Under the pieces are notes generated by a model that searched no databases, was not told where the DNA came from, and saw only the letters and a program-made list of their open reading frames with translations. Below, piece after piece: positions 35,040 to 43,993 of a stretch of DNA of 64,000 bases (the stretch's first letter is position 1; every line of letters begins with the position of its first letter). The DNA lies in NCBI RefSeq assembly GCF_041261205.1, contig NZ_JBGCCH010000028.1, positions 1-64,000 on the forward strand, given 5' to 3'. The stretch comes from Catenulispora sp. MAP5-51 (lineage in GTDB: Bacteria; Actinomycetota; Actinomycetes; Streptomycetales; Catenulisporaceae). Position numbers and translations under genes: made by a program.

Positions 35040-36317
35040 ATGTACATCTCGTCGACGCGCCAAGTCCCCGCCGGTCCGGGGATCCCGGTGGTATCCGAAA
35101 GTTCCGATTCTCCTTCGGCGGCGCGGTCCCGGGCGGCCGTGGCCCCCAACGTGCTCGCACTGGGCTCGGTCAGCCTGGTCACCGACATCTCCTCGGAGAT
35201 GATCACGGCGGTGCTGCCGATGTACGTCATCTTCACCCTCGGCCTGAGCCCGCTCCAGTTCGGCGCGCTCAACGGCCTGTACTTCGGCGTCACCGCGCTG
35301 GTGCGGCTGGCGGGCGGGCACGCGGCCGACCGGTGGCAGCGCCGCAAGCTCGTGGCGGGCAGCGGCTACGCGCTGTCGGCCGTCTGCAAGCTGGGCCTGC
35401 TGGGCGCCGGTTCGTCGGTGCCGGTGCTCGGTGCCGTCATCGCCGCGGACCGCACCGGCAAGGGACTGCGCACCGGGCCCCGGGACGCGCTGATCTCCTT
35501 GAGCAGCACGCCGGAGACGCTCGGCCGTTCGTTCGGCGTGCACCGCGCCCTGGACACCATCGGGGCGTTCCTGGGTCCGCTGGTCGCCTTCGGGCTGCTG
35601 CTGGCGACCCCGGACCGGTACGACACCGTCTTCGTCGCCAGCTTCGGCATCGCGGCGTTCGGGGTCGTGATGCTGGCGCTGCTGGTCCGCGATCGGACGC
35701 AGGCCGTGGACCGGGAGAACCCGGTTTCCGTGGGCGCCGCGCTGCGGCTTCTGCTCCTGCCGCGCTTCCGCCGGGTCTGCATCGCCGCGCTGCTGCTGGG
35801 GGTCGTGGCGCTCAGCGACGCCTTCGTCTACCTGCTGCTGCAACAGCGCCTCGACATCTCCGCCGAGTACTTCCCCCTGCTGCCGCTCGGCACCACGGCC
35901 TCCTACCTGCTGCTCGCGGTCCCGTTCGGGCAGCTCGCCGACCGGGTCGGGAGGATCCGGGTGTTCGTCGGCGGCTACGTCGCCCTGCTGTGCGCGTATC
36001 TGATGTTGTTCGGACCGGTCGGCGGCGTGGTGTTGCTGCTGCCGACCCTCGCCCTGCACGGCTTGTTCTACGCCGCCACCGACGGCGTCCTGATGGCCGC
36101 CGTCGGGCCCATGCTGCCGGCCCATCTGCGGGCCAGCGGCATGGCCCTGATCCAGACCGGCCAGTCCCTCGCGCTGCTGGCGTCCTCGGTGCTGTTCGGC
36201 GCGGCCTGGGACCGGTGGGGACTGCACGCGGCCATCGCGGCGGCGGTGGTCTCTTTGGCCGCCGCGATCCTCGCGGCCCTGTGGATCCTCCCGCTCGCGA
36301 AAGAAAGCAAGGCATGA
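35040..36317 (+). CDS. MFS transporter
   Basis: Encodes 425 residues with about 10-12 membrane helices and the MFS signature loop between helices 2 and 3 (GGHAADRWQRRK). A hydrophilic N-terminal tail of about 40 residues precedes the first helix. The match is to proton-driven efflux-type MFS proteins of the 12-helix group; the substrate is unknown. GAGAGGACTGCC precedes the ATG. Its stop overlaps the next gene by ATGA, so the transporter and the TolB-like secreted protein are co-translated. Confidence 0.83.
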   Translation: MYISSTRQVPAGPGIPVVSESSDSPSAARSRAAVAPNVLALGSVSLVTDISSEMITAVLPMYVIFTLGLSPLQFGALNGLYFGVTALVRLAGGHAADRWQRRKLVAGSGYALSAVCKLGLLGAGSSVPVLGAVIAADRTGKGLRTGPRDALISLSSTPETLGRSFGVHRALDTIGAFLGPLVAFGLLLATPDRYDTVFVASFGIAAFGVVMLALLVRDRTQAVDRENPVSVGAALRLLLLPRFRRVCIAALLLGVVALSDAFVYLLLQQRLDISAEYFPLLPLGTTASYLLLAVPFGQLADRVGRIRVFVGGYVALLCAYLMLFGPVGGVVLLLPTLALHGLFYAATDGVLMAAVGPMLPAHLRASGMALIQTGQSLALLASSVLFGAAWDRWGLHAAIAAAVVSLAAAILAALWILPLAKESKA

Positions 36318-37354
36318 ACACGCGCTCCCGAGTACTGATACTGGCGGCCTCCGGACTCGTCGCCGCCACCGCGATCACCGGGTACGTGGTGAACGCCCAT
36401 GACGCCGCGGCGGGTACTGGAACCGGTGCTGGCACGACCGGCAGCATCGATCTCAGGACGGCCGAGAGGACTGGGACGCCCGGCACGCCCGGCACCGCCA
36501 CCACGATCCTCTTCCGCGACACCGCACCGGGGCCCGAATTCGGCCACGTCGCCTCCGTCCCGGCCGCCCACCCCGGCGCCGCGCCGACCGTCAGCAGCAC
36601 CCTGTGCGACCGCTTCTACGCGGCCCACGACACCGCCGTCTGCCTCCAGCGCGGAGGCGCGCTCCCCGCCACCTACGCCACCGTCCTGGACCACTCCCTG
36701 CACCAGGTCCGCCAGGTCAAGACCGCCGGCTTCCCCAACCGCGCGCGGGTGTCCGCCAGCGGCACGATGGTGTCCTGGACGACCTTCGTCCAAGGCGACT
36801 CCTACCTCAGCGACGACTTCTCGACCCGGACCTCCATCCTGGACACCAAGACCGGCCGGCTCGTCGACACCATCGAGAGCATCCCGCTGACCCTGGACGG
36901 CAAGCCGTACCACGCCGCGGACGTGAACTACTGGGGCGTCACCTTCGCCGCGGACGACAACACCTTCTACGCCACCGTGCGGACCGGAGGCCGCACGTAC
37001 CTCGTCCAGGGCGACTACCGCGCCTGGACCGCGCGGACGTTGCGGGAGAACGTCGAATGCCCCTCCCTGTCGCCGGACGGCACCCGCCTGGTGTTCAAGA
37101 AGCGCGTCGACGCCAGCGCGAACCGGCCCTGGCGGCTCTACGTCCTGGATCTGCGCACGATGGTGGAAACGCCGCTCGCGGAAGAACACAGCATCGACGA
37201 CCAGGCGGCCTGGCTCGACGACCACACGGTCATGTACGGCCGGCCCCGGCAGACCGGCGGCGACTGGGACGTCTGGGCCGTGCCCGCCGACGGCGGGGGC
37301 GAACCGCGGGTCCTCATCCCCGACGCGAGTTCCCCGACCCCCCTGGGAGGCTGA
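36314..37354 (+). CDS. Exported TolB-like beta-propeller protein
   Basis: Encodes 346 residues. An N-terminal hydrophobic segment (VLILAASGLVAATAITGYVV) is a signal peptide or anchor. A Gly/Thr-rich stretch follows, then repeated WD40/PD40-type blades such as PSLSPDGTRLVFKKR and WDVWAVPADGGGEPRVL. This is a TolB-like six-bladed propeller acting outside the membrane, probably by protein or ligand binding. It overlaps the MFS gene by four bases (ATGA), suggesting the two proteins work together. No catalytic residues are recognisable. Confidence 0.72.
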   Translation: MNTRSRVLILAASGLVAATAITGYVVNAHDAAAGTGTGAGTTGSIDLRTAERTGTPGTPGTATTILFRDTAPGPEFGHVASVPAAHPGAAPTVSSTLCDRFYAAHDTAVCLQRGGALPATYATVLDHSLHQVRQVKTAGFPNRARVSASGTMVSWTTFVQGDSYLSDDFSTRTSILDTKTGRLVDTIESIPLTLDGKPYHAADVNYWGVTFAADDNTFYATVRTGGRTYLVQGDYRAWTARTLRENVECPSLSPDGTRLVFKKRVDASANRPWRLYVLDLRTMVETPLAEEHSIDDQAAWLDDHTVMYGRPRQTGGDWDVWAVPADGGGEPRVLIPDASSPTPLGG

Positions 37355-37437
37355 CCGCGCCGCGTGTCGTCGCCGGGATCGGGAGTCGTGTGGAGGAGGA
37401 TTCCCTCTGCCCGCTTTGACCGGCTTCAGGAGTGATG

Positions 37438-38586
37438 ATGACTATGTCGGCGCGTTTTTGGAACCGCATGCGCAGGACTCTGGCACGCGTCGGGATCGGG
37501 GCGGTGGCCACGGCCGCCGGTATCGCACCGGCGTCGGCGGACGGTCCGCTCACCGAGTACGGCCCGGTGCCCTCGATCCCGCTCAGCGGCGTGTGCGAGA
37601 CGCACTTCGACCCCGGCGGCAGCCTGTGGGTCGAGCAGTATCTGAGCAGCCAGGTCGCGCGCTTCGATCCGGCGGCGGGCACGTTCACCGAATTCAACAC
37701 GCCGATGCCGCTGTCGGTTCCCGGCGGCATGGCGCTCGGTCCGGACGGCGGCATGTGGATGCCGGAGGTGACCGGCAACGCCCTGCTCCGTGTGAACACC
37801 GCCGACGGCAGCATGCAGGAGTACCGGCTGCCGTGGCTGAACGCCTTGAACACCACGGCCCTCGGCCTGCCGCTGCATCTCGGGCTGGGGCTGGCCAACG
37901 ACATCACCGCCGGGCCGGACGGAGCACTCTGGTTCACCCTGGGCGGCCTGAACGCCATCGGCCGCTTCGATCCGGCGACGCACGCCTTCACCGAGTACCC
38001 GGTGCCCGGGGAGATCCTGGGCCAGGTGCAGTCGCTGTTCGGGATCATCAAGCCGGGGCCCGGCAACACGGTCGTCATGGATCTGCCGCAGCAGAACGCG
38101 GTGGTCACCCTTGACGTGACCACGCACGCGTTCACCCGGTACACGATGCCGACCGCGTTGTCCTTCCCGGTCGGGGTGTGGACGGCGAAGGACGGCTCGA
38201 TCTGGGTCAGCGAATCCCTCGGCATGAAGCTCGCCCGGATCACCCCGGCCACCGGCGCGATCAAGGAGTTCCCGCTGTTCAGCGTCGGCGGTCTGCTCAG
38301 CACCGTCGAGGACGACCTGCTGCACGGATCGCTCGGCAACCCGCTGCCGCTGCCCGGCCCGATCACCCAGGGCAGCGACGGCGCCATGTACTTCGCGCTC
38401 TCCTTCCCCGCCGCCGTGGGCCTGGGCAACCAGATCGGCATGCTCGACCCGGCGACCGGCCGGACCCGGGTGTGGCAGACGCCGTCGTCGGCGTCGTACC
38501 CGTGCGACGTCCAGAGCGACCGGCCCGGGTCGATCTGGATCGGGGAACTCACCTCGAACAAGATCGCCCGACTGCCGGTCGGCTGA
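37438..38586 (+). CDS. Secreted Vgb/SMP-30-like beta-propeller protein
   Basis: Encodes 382 residues: a signal peptide (about 1-36) and a seven-bladed propeller with the repeated G-x-L-W-(V/F)-x-E pattern of virginiamycin B lyase (Vgb) relatives, for example GGMWMPEVTGNALLRV and GSIWVSESLGMKLARI. Vgb opens streptogramin antibiotics in the cytoplasm. This protein is exported, so drug resistance is not implied, and I could not confirm the Vgb catalytic His/Glu set. Several starts are possible (GTG 37432, ATG 37435, 37438, 37444). ATG 37438 gives the best spacing (5 nt) from AGGAG at 37428-37432. Confidence 0.72.
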   Translation: MTMSARFWNRMRRTLARVGIGAVATAAGIAPASADGPLTEYGPVPSIPLSGVCETHFDPGGSLWVEQYLSSQVARFDPAAGTFTEFNTPMPLSVPGGMALGPDGGMWMPEVTGNALLRVNTADGSMQEYRLPWLNALNTTALGLPLHLGLGLANDITAGPDGALWFTLGGLNAIGRFDPATHAFTEYPVPGEILGQVQSLFGIIKPGPGNTVVMDLPQQNAVVTLDVTTHAFTRYTMPTALSFPVGVWTAKDGSIWVSESLGMKLARITPATGAIKEFPLFSVGGLLSTVEDDLLHGSLGNPLPLPGPITQGSDGAMYFALSFPAAVGLGNQIGMLDPATGRTRVWQTPSSASYPCDVQSDRPGSIWIGELTSNKIARLPVG

Positions 38587-38729
38587 ACCGCTCCGGACGG
38601 TCGGGGAAACTTTTGAATCCACCCCCTGTGACAGCGTTCACCTTTAATTGGTCAGAGGTAATCCCTGCCATGCCTTAGAATTGGAGGCGAAGCGAGAACA
38701 GATCCGATGGATCCCAAGAGGAGTCAACG

Positions 38730-38834
38730 ATGAACGCCGAAGTCCTGACCGCCCGCCTGCAGATCGCCGCCGCCCGCCGCAAGGCCGAGGCCGAGCGCCA
38801 GACCCGCCCGGCGAAGCCCGAGGCGAAGAAGTAA
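38730..38834 (+). CDS. Small ORF, 34 residues, own ribosome-binding site and terminator
   Basis: A 34-residue Ala/Lys/Arg-rich peptide begins MNAEVLTARLQIAAARRKAE and ends in KPEAKK. The first 22 residues should form an amphipathic helix. AAGAGGAG lies 7 nt before the ATG, third codon positions are nearly all G or C, and a perfect 14-bp hairpin follows about 57 bp later. These support a genuine gene. It has no recognised family. It stands alone between the Vgb-like gene and the DUF4132-like gene, with AT-richer DNA (about 38635-38690) upstream where a promoter could lie. Confidence 0.6.
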   Translation: MNAEVLTARLQIAAARRKAEAERQTRPAKPEAKK

Positions 38835-38890
38835 CCCGGCGCGCGCCCAACGGGTTCGACCCTGCGGCGCCGCCCCCGAGATGCTTGCGC

Positions 38891-38924
38891 GATGCCCCCG
38901 GCAGCACGATCTGCCGGGGGCATC
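38891..38924 (+). terminator. Terminator after the small ORF
   Basis: GATGCCCCCGGCAG (38891-38904) pairs perfectly with 38911-38924 around CACGAT. Confidence 0.75.
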
Positions 38925-38987
38925 GTCGTGTGCGCGATGCGGATTCCTCGTACGCTGTGGTCCAAAACGCGAGATCAGGGGGCGGGC

Positions 38988-40310
38988 ATGGGGCAGGACG
39001 GTCTTCTCGGGAAGTTGTTCCGGCGCAAGGGCACGGAGGCCGGCTCCCAGCCGACCGCGAGCGGCGCGTCTTCGCCGCACCGTGTAACGGAGCCGGCCGT
39101 CCAGGACGCCGTCCCGCCGCCGGCCGCCACCACGAGCTGGGACCAGGACGAGGCCCTGCGGCACATCCTCGGCCCGTCCGCCGACGCGCCAGCCGTCCGG
39201 GACGTCCTCGACCTCTGCGACACCCTGCACGGCCCGATGCCGCCGGAGCCGTGGCGCGAGCAGATGGCCGCGCTGCTCGCCGACAACGCCGCGGGCAACG
39301 CTGACGGTAACGCCACGGGTAACGCCACGGGTAACGCCGCGGCCATCGGCGCGCTGCGGACGATCGCGCTGCGCGAGACCCCGTTCGACGACCCGCGGGC
39401 CGACCACCGCGTCCCGTTCGTGCGCAGCGTCGTGTGGGCCATCGGCCTGACCGAGCCCGCCGACGCCGTGCCGCTGCTCATCCGCATCACCGAGGTGTAC
39501 GGCGAGCCGGGGCGCGGCCGCGAGTACCGCTCCGTCGCGGTCACCGCCGTCGAGGCGCTCGGCGGGATCGGCGGCGAGCGCGCACTCCCGGCGCTGCGGC
39601 AGATCAGGGCCGAGGCCAAGCTCGGCGACGTCCGCCGGGCCGCGTCTCGCGAGCTCGACCGGAACCTGGACGAGGCGCACCTCTCGCGCGCCGACGTCCC
39701 CGAGTGGCAGGCCGAGACCTTCGAGCTCGACCGGGACAGCCTGCGCGTCATCGAGCTCGGGCACGGCTACACGGCGGGGATCCAGCTGGATGCCGACGGA
39801 ACCGTCGTCCTGTCCTACAGCGGCCCGAGCGGCCAGCACCGGTCCACGCCGCCGGCAGGTGCACGCGCGAACGACCTCCACGAAGCGGCCGACGTCGCGG
39901 CGAACCTGCGCACGGTCGTCTACGCCGAGCGCTTCCGGCTCAAGCAGCTCATGAAGGACCAGCGGACGCTGACGTACGAGGACTGGATGGAGTCCTACCT
40001 CGGCAACCCCGTCACCGGACAACTGTGCCGAGCGCTGATCTGGGAGTCGTCGATCGACGGCGGCGAGCACTGGCAGCGCTTCGTCCCGGTGTGGAGCGCG
40101 CGCCGCGAGGCCTGGCTGCGCCTCGGCGAGGACGGCGTCTCGCACGACATCGCCGAGGAGTCCCAGGCGCGCGTCGTCGATCCGACGAACTTCAGCGCCG
40201 CCGAGAAGCGGGCCTGGGACGTGCAGCTGCTGAAGCTCCGGCTGACGCAGCCGTTCGAGCAGTTGGCTCTGGCCGATGGCGGCGGCAACCGCCGGCGGGA
40301 ACGCCGTTGA
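38988..40310 (+). CDS. DUF4132-like protein
   Basis: Encodes 440 residues, no signal peptide. The middle (about 110-240) has HEAT-like helical repeats (VVWAIGLTEPADAVPLL, AVEALGGIGGERALPAL). The C-terminal 150 residues resemble DUF4132: DWMESYLGNPVTGQLCRALI, a body of short strands, then LRLTQPFEQL. DUF4132 proteins are often about 1000 residues, so this is a short form. The N-terminus (about 10-70) is low complexity and there is an NADGNATGNATGN run. The start at 38988 has AGGGGG upstream; an earlier ATG at 38892 would lie in the terminator. It converges on the EACC1-caspase operon. DUF4132 function is not established. Confidence 0.7.
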   Translation: MGQDGLLGKLFRRKGTEAGSQPTASGASSPHRVTEPAVQDAVPPPAATTSWDQDEALRHILGPSADAPAVRDVLDLCDTLHGPMPPEPWREQMAALLADNAAGNADGNATGNATGNAAAIGALRTIALRETPFDDPRADHRVPFVRSVVWAIGLTEPADAVPLLIRITEVYGEPGRGREYRSVAVTAVEALGGIGGERALPALRQIRAEAKLGDVRRAASRELDRNLDEAHLSRADVPEWQAETFELDRDSLRVIELGHGYTAGIQLDADGTVVLSYSGPSGQHRSTPPAGARANDLHEAADVAANLRTVVYAERFRLKQLMKDQRTLTYEDWMESYLGNPVTGQLCRALIWESSIDGGEHWQRFVPVWSARREAWLRLGEDGVSHDIAEESQARVVDPTNFSAAEKRAWDVQLLKLRLTQPFEQLALADGGGNRRRERR

Positions 40311-40380
40311 CGGAGACCCAGCGCGCTCGCGAGCTGCTGGCCAGACGACGCCGTATCAGGCCCTGTGCACGTTCCCGGCG

Positions 40381-42615
40381 TCACAAACCCAACCGGCGCC
40401 GCACCCCGGCGATCTCCGTCAGCGCCCACGCCTTCGACTCGCTGGCGGGCAGGGCGTGTCCGATTCTCGCCGCGTCGCCGACCAGCCTCGCGGCGTGGTC
40501 GGGGTCGGCGGGGATCAGGGCTTCGGCGACCATGGCCAGGGCGCGGGCCCGCCACGATTCGGCGGCGATCGTGTACGCGACCGTCTCGGCCTCGTCGGGG
40601 TCGGTCGCGGCCAGGGCTCCGGCGAAGGTGGCCAGGGCACGGGCCCTGAGTTGCGGGTCGGTGATGTTATAGGCGATCGTGCCGGCGCGGTCGGGGTGGT
40701 TCGCGGCCAGTTCCTCCGCGAGCATCGTCAGGGCCCATGCCTTCGACTGCGGGCGGGCGATGGAGGCGGCGACGGTCTCGGCGCGGTCGGGGTCGCTCGC
40801 GGCCGCCGCCTGCACGATCTCGGCCAGGGCCAGCCCCTTGGATTCCGCGTCGGTCATGGCTTCGGCGATCCTCTCGGCTTCGTCGATCAGCCCGGCGGCC
40901 CGTTGCGGGTCGCTCGCGGCCAGCGCCGTCGCCACCATGGTCAGCGCCTGGACGTGGGCCGATTCCTCGATCGACTCGTGGGCGATCGCCTCGGCCTGGG
41001 CGAGCAGTCTGGACGCGCGGGCCGGGTCGTTCGCGGCCGTCACCGACGCGACCTTCACCAGTGCCGAGACCCGCGAGAACGAGTCGACGATCCTGCGGGC
41101 GATCCCCTCGGCCCGGTTCGGCGCGTTCGCGGACAGCGCCTCGGCGACGGCGGCCAGGGCCCAGCCCTTCGCCGACTCGTCGGGGACGGCCAGGGCGATC
41201 TCCTCGGCCTCGCCGACCAGGCTCCCGGCCCGGTCGGGGTCGCCGGGAGGGACCGCTGCCGCGATCTTGACCAGGAGCTCGGCCCGCGTCGGCGGGTCCT
41301 GGACGGTGCCCGCGATGAGCGCGGCTTCGGCGACCAGCCGCGCGGCCCGGCGCTCGTCATACTCGGCCACCGCTTTCGCGATCGCGGCCAGCGTCTCAGC
41401 CCTCGACAAGCTCACTGAGATCTGGCGCGCCAGGAGCTCAGCGGTGTCCATGATGGTTTCCGTGGTGGTGTCCGTGGCGTGGTCGGTCGCCGTCGGGATC
41501 CCGGGCGACAGGACTCCGGCGGTATGGGTGGCGGCGCGGCCCGGTGCCGCCGGTACCCTCCCGGAGACCGGGACCGAGGCCGAGGCCGAGACCGGTCGAG
41601 GGCGCAACGCGGCACGTGCCACGTCCGCGACGTCCGGACGGTCGCTCTCAGCGATCTTCCGAAGTTCATCACGCGCGGCCCGCACCCGGCGGAGGTCGGG
41701 GTCGTCCAGCCATTCGGCGAGGACCTCCACGGCAGCCGCCCGGATCTTCGGGTGCTGATGCCCCAACGTCGCCCGGAGATCCTTCGGCAGCGGCGCAGGC
41801 TGAACGCTGCGCCGCACCATCGTTTTCCGGTGCGCGGAGTTGCGGCCCGTCGCGGGTTTGCCCTTGCTGTAGGCGGGGTTCGGCGTGAGGGCGAGCTGAT
41901 CACCGGTCGCGGTCCCGCGCTGTTGCGGCTCGGGCAGCCCGTCGGCGCGCAGCCGGGCCCGCATGTGCCGGTAGATATCGCCCAGGCTCAGATCCGGCCC
42001 GGCATCCGGATTCCCGGCCCGGAGCAGTTCCAAGAGCCGCCCGGTGAACGCGGTGTGGCGCTCACCGGGCAGGGCCGCGCTCGCCGGCCGGGTGGCCGGG
42101 GACGCGGTGAGGGTGTAGGTCCCGGCGATGTCCAACGGCTCCAGCACGTCGGTGCCGCCCAGGATCGGCCCGATCGCCTTACCGCTGTAGCAGCAGTCGA
42201 GAATGACCACCCGACTCCGGGCCGCAGAGCCCAGGAAGACATCGCGCACCGCGTCGAACGGCAAGGCCGTGAACGCCGGACGGTCGATTCCGGTGCCGGC
42301 CAGGCTCAGATACAACTCCGCCCGGCTCCTCGTGGGGAACCCGTGGCCGGCGTAGTAGAACAGAAGCAGGTCCTCGGCCTCGTCGGCGGCGGCGATCAGC
42401 AGGTTCCCGACCTGCTCCACCCCGGCGCCGGCCGGCGCGACCAGCAGATGCCCCGGATCGAAGGCGCCCAGCCCCGGATCGGTCAGCACTTCGGTGAGAT
42501 CGGTGATGTTGTTGGCGATCGCCGGCTCGTCGGGGATGGCCGCGTCGGTGTACGCCTCCACCCCGACCAGGATGATCCGCGAGCGAGCCGGATCCACGCG
42601 GCGGACCTCGTTCAT
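40381..42615 (-). CDS. EACC1-associated caspase-like protease with helical repeats
   Basis: Encodes 744 residues. The N-terminal 230 residues form a caspase (C14) domain with the dyad His91 in FYYAGHG and Cys142 in ILDCCYSG. A HEAT-like segment lies at about 285-345 and a low-complexity linker at about 345-395. From about 395 to 744 run eight to nine helical repeats of about 36-42 residues with the pattern A-x-x-x-V-A-x-A-L-A-x-x-D-P-x-R-A, a TPR/HEAT-like solenoid. The ATG overlaps the EACC1 gene stop as ATGA. In this family EACC1 accompanies varied effector domains; the caspase is the effector and the solenoid may sense or bind a target. Confidence 0.88.
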   Translation of the reverse strand: MNEVRRVDPARSRIILVGVEAYTDAAIPDEPAIANNITDLTEVLTDPGLGAFDPGHLLVAPAGAGVEQVGNLLIAAADEAEDLLLFYYAGHGFPTRSRAELYLSLAGTGIDRPAFTALPFDAVRDVFLGSAARSRVVILDCCYSGKAIGPILGGTDVLEPLDIAGTYTLTASPATRPASAALPGERHTAFTGRLLELLRAGNPDAGPDLSLGDIYRHMRARLRADGLPEPQQRGTATGDQLALTPNPAYSKGKPATGRNSAHRKTMVRRSVQPAPLPKDLRATLGHQHPKIRAAAVEVLAEWLDDPDLRRVRAARDELRKIAESDRPDVADVARAALRPRPVSASASVPVSGRVPAAPGRAATHTAGVLSPGIPTATDHATDTTTETIMDTAELLARQISVSLSRAETLAAIAKAVAEYDERRAARLVAEAALIAGTVQDPPTRAELLVKIAAAVPPGDPDRAGSLVGEAEEIALAVPDESAKGWALAAVAEALSANAPNRAEGIARRIVDSFSRVSALVKVASVTAANDPARASRLLAQAEAIAHESIEESAHVQALTMVATALAASDPQRAAGLIDEAERIAEAMTDAESKGLALAEIVQAAAASDPDRAETVAASIARPQSKAWALTMLAEELAANHPDRAGTIAYNITDPQLRARALATFAGALAATDPDEAETVAYTIAAESWRARALAMVAEALIPADPDHAARLVGDAARIGHALPASESKAWALTEIAGVRRRLGL

Positions 42616-42965
42616 TCCCCGTCGCCGCAGACCTCGCGCACCAACGCCTCGACGTCCCGGACCCGCTTGGCGTCGATCTCCACCCGCCGTCCGTCCGCGG
42701 CGGTGAGCACGATCGTCACATCCGACCGGCGAGGCTGGGCCAGGAACGCCTTCAACGACGCGGCCAGCACGCTCACCGCGCCGCCACTGCCGACAGCGGC
42801 CACCAGCACCTCGACGGCCGCCCCCAACTCACCCGCGACGGGGACCACCGGCGCCGGCTTGACCAGGCCACGGAGTTCATCATCCTGAGCGAGCCAGTCC
42901 GCCAGCTCCGCCAACCCCTCAGCCGGTTCCCCGCTCTGTACCGACACCGACAGCTCGATCCGCAC
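42612..42965 (-). CDS. Effector-associated constant component EACC1
   Basis: Encodes 117 residues matching the EACC1 family: an N-terminal beta strand (MRIELSVSV), a short helix LAELADWLAQDDELRG, a Gly/Val-rich central helix (about 48-80) that may insert in or lie on a membrane, and a C-terminal strand-helix (SDVTIVLTAADGRRVEIDA). EACC1 is the invariant partner of actinobacterial effector proteins including caspases, trypsin-like proteases and others. The start is a GTG at 42965 with GGGGGAG 8 nt upstream. The stop overlaps the caspase start (ATGA). Confidence 0.85.
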   Translation of the reverse strand: MRIELSVSVQSGEPAEGLAELADWLAQDDELRGLVKPAPVVPVAGELGAAVEVLVAAVGSGGAVSVLAASLKAFLAQPRRSDVTIVLTAADGRRVEIDAKRVRDVEALVREVCGDGE

Positions 42966-43068
42966 GTGACACTCCCCCGCAAAGGTCTTCTTGCCTGAGA
43001 TAAGTATGGTTCGGGTGCTGAGCCCGCGTCAGGTACTTGCCCCACGGGTTGGAAGACTTCTCGCACAA

Positions 43069-43965
43069 TCAGCGGATTTCGCGCACCGCCGCGCCCACGA
43101 GTCGATCCACCAACTCCTGCGGCGCCGCGTCCGTCCACGCCACGGCGAGCTCCGCCGGCTCCAGGTCCGTCACCGGCACCAGCGCCACGCCCGGGCACAC
43201 GGCCCACTCGGCCATCGCGATCGGCGCGAACCACACACCGTGGCCGCGGCGTACCTGGGTCAGGCAGTCTTCGAGCGTCGCCACCACCGGTCCGCGCACG
43301 GCCGGGCGGCCGTCGGGGCGCGGGTCGGCGATGCGGTGGGCCTGGACGGCCGGGGAGCCGAACGCGTCCACGATCACCACCGGGTCCTCCGCGAGATCCG
43401 CGAGGGTGACCGATGGTCGGCCCGCGAGCCGGTGCCCCTCAGCGAGCAGGACGGCGCGGGGGTCGCTGCGGAACGCGGCCGTGCGCAGGTCCGGGTCGCC
43501 GGTGGGGAGCCACAGCAGGGCCGCGTCGGAGGTGCCCGCGTGGAGTTCGGCCATCGCCTCGACCGGTCGCAGGACCGTGCGGATCTCGACGTCGAACCCG
43601 GGGTGTTCGGCCTCGATGGTGTTCGCCAGCTCGATCGCGAGCTGCGTCGTGGGGTGCGAGGCCGCCGTGATCCGCAGGCGGCCGACGCGGCCGGCCGCCG
43701 CCGCGCGGACTTCGCCGTACAGCGTCTGGGCATCGTCCATCAGGGTTCTGCCGCTGGCGGTCAGCTGCTCGCCGGCGGCCGTCAGCCGGACGCCGCGCGA
43801 GGTGCGGACCAGCAGGGTGGCGCCAAGGGCGCGCTCCAGGTTCTGGATCTGCTGCGACAGGGTCTGCTGGGTGACGTGCAGCCGGGTCGCCGCCCGGGTG
43901 ATGCTCGACTCCTGTGCCACGACCAGGAAGGACCGCAGATTGCGCAGGCTGATGTCGTCGATCAC
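43069..43965 (-). CDS. LysR-family transcriptional regulator
   Basis: Encodes 298 residues. The N-terminal winged helix-turn-helix is at about 5-62 (SSITRAATRLHVTQQTLSQQIQNLE) and the substrate-binding domain covers about 90-298. It lies 77 bp downstream of the SDR gene on the same strand, suggesting it regulates the SDR or forms an operon with it. The start is a GTG at 43965 with no Shine-Dalgarno site. A -10-like TATCGT ends 6 bp before the GTG, so translation may be leaderless. The GTG lies in one arm of a 14-bp inverted repeat, which suggests autoregulation. Confidence 0.85.
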   Translation of the reverse strand: MIDDISLRNLRSFLVVAQESSITRAATRLHVTQQTLSQQIQNLERALGATLLVRTSRGVRLTAAGEQLTASGRTLMDDAQTLYGEVRAAAAGRVGRLRITAASHPTTQLAIELANTIEAEHPGFDVEIRTVLRPVEAMAELHAGTSDAALLWLPTGDPDLRTAAFRSDPRAVLLAEGHRLAGRPSVTLADLAEDPVVIVDAFGSPAVQAHRIADPRPDGRPAVRGPVVATLEDCLTQVRRGHGVWFAPIAMAEWAVCPGVALVPVTDLEPAELAVAWTDAAPQELVDRLVGAAVREIR

Positions 43966-43993
43966 CCGCCGACGATAACCGTCGGCGGGTGAT
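43961..43993. promoter_or_regulatory. 14-bp inverted repeat at the lysR start (operator candidate)
   Basis: ATCACCCGCCGACG (43961-43974) and its exact reverse complement (43980-43993) flank ATAAC. It covers the start codon of the LysR gene and could be an autorepression site or a start-masking hairpin. Confidence 0.6.

Noticed and set aside
35333-36313. Upstream extension of the TolB-like protein
   Set aside because: It reads the MFS gene in the wrong frame; the ATGA overlap at 36314 and the signal sequence fix the start.
37438-38586. Streptogramin resistance gene (virginiamycin B lyase)
   Set aside because: The protein is secreted and the catalytic residues could not be confirmed; only the propeller fold is supported.
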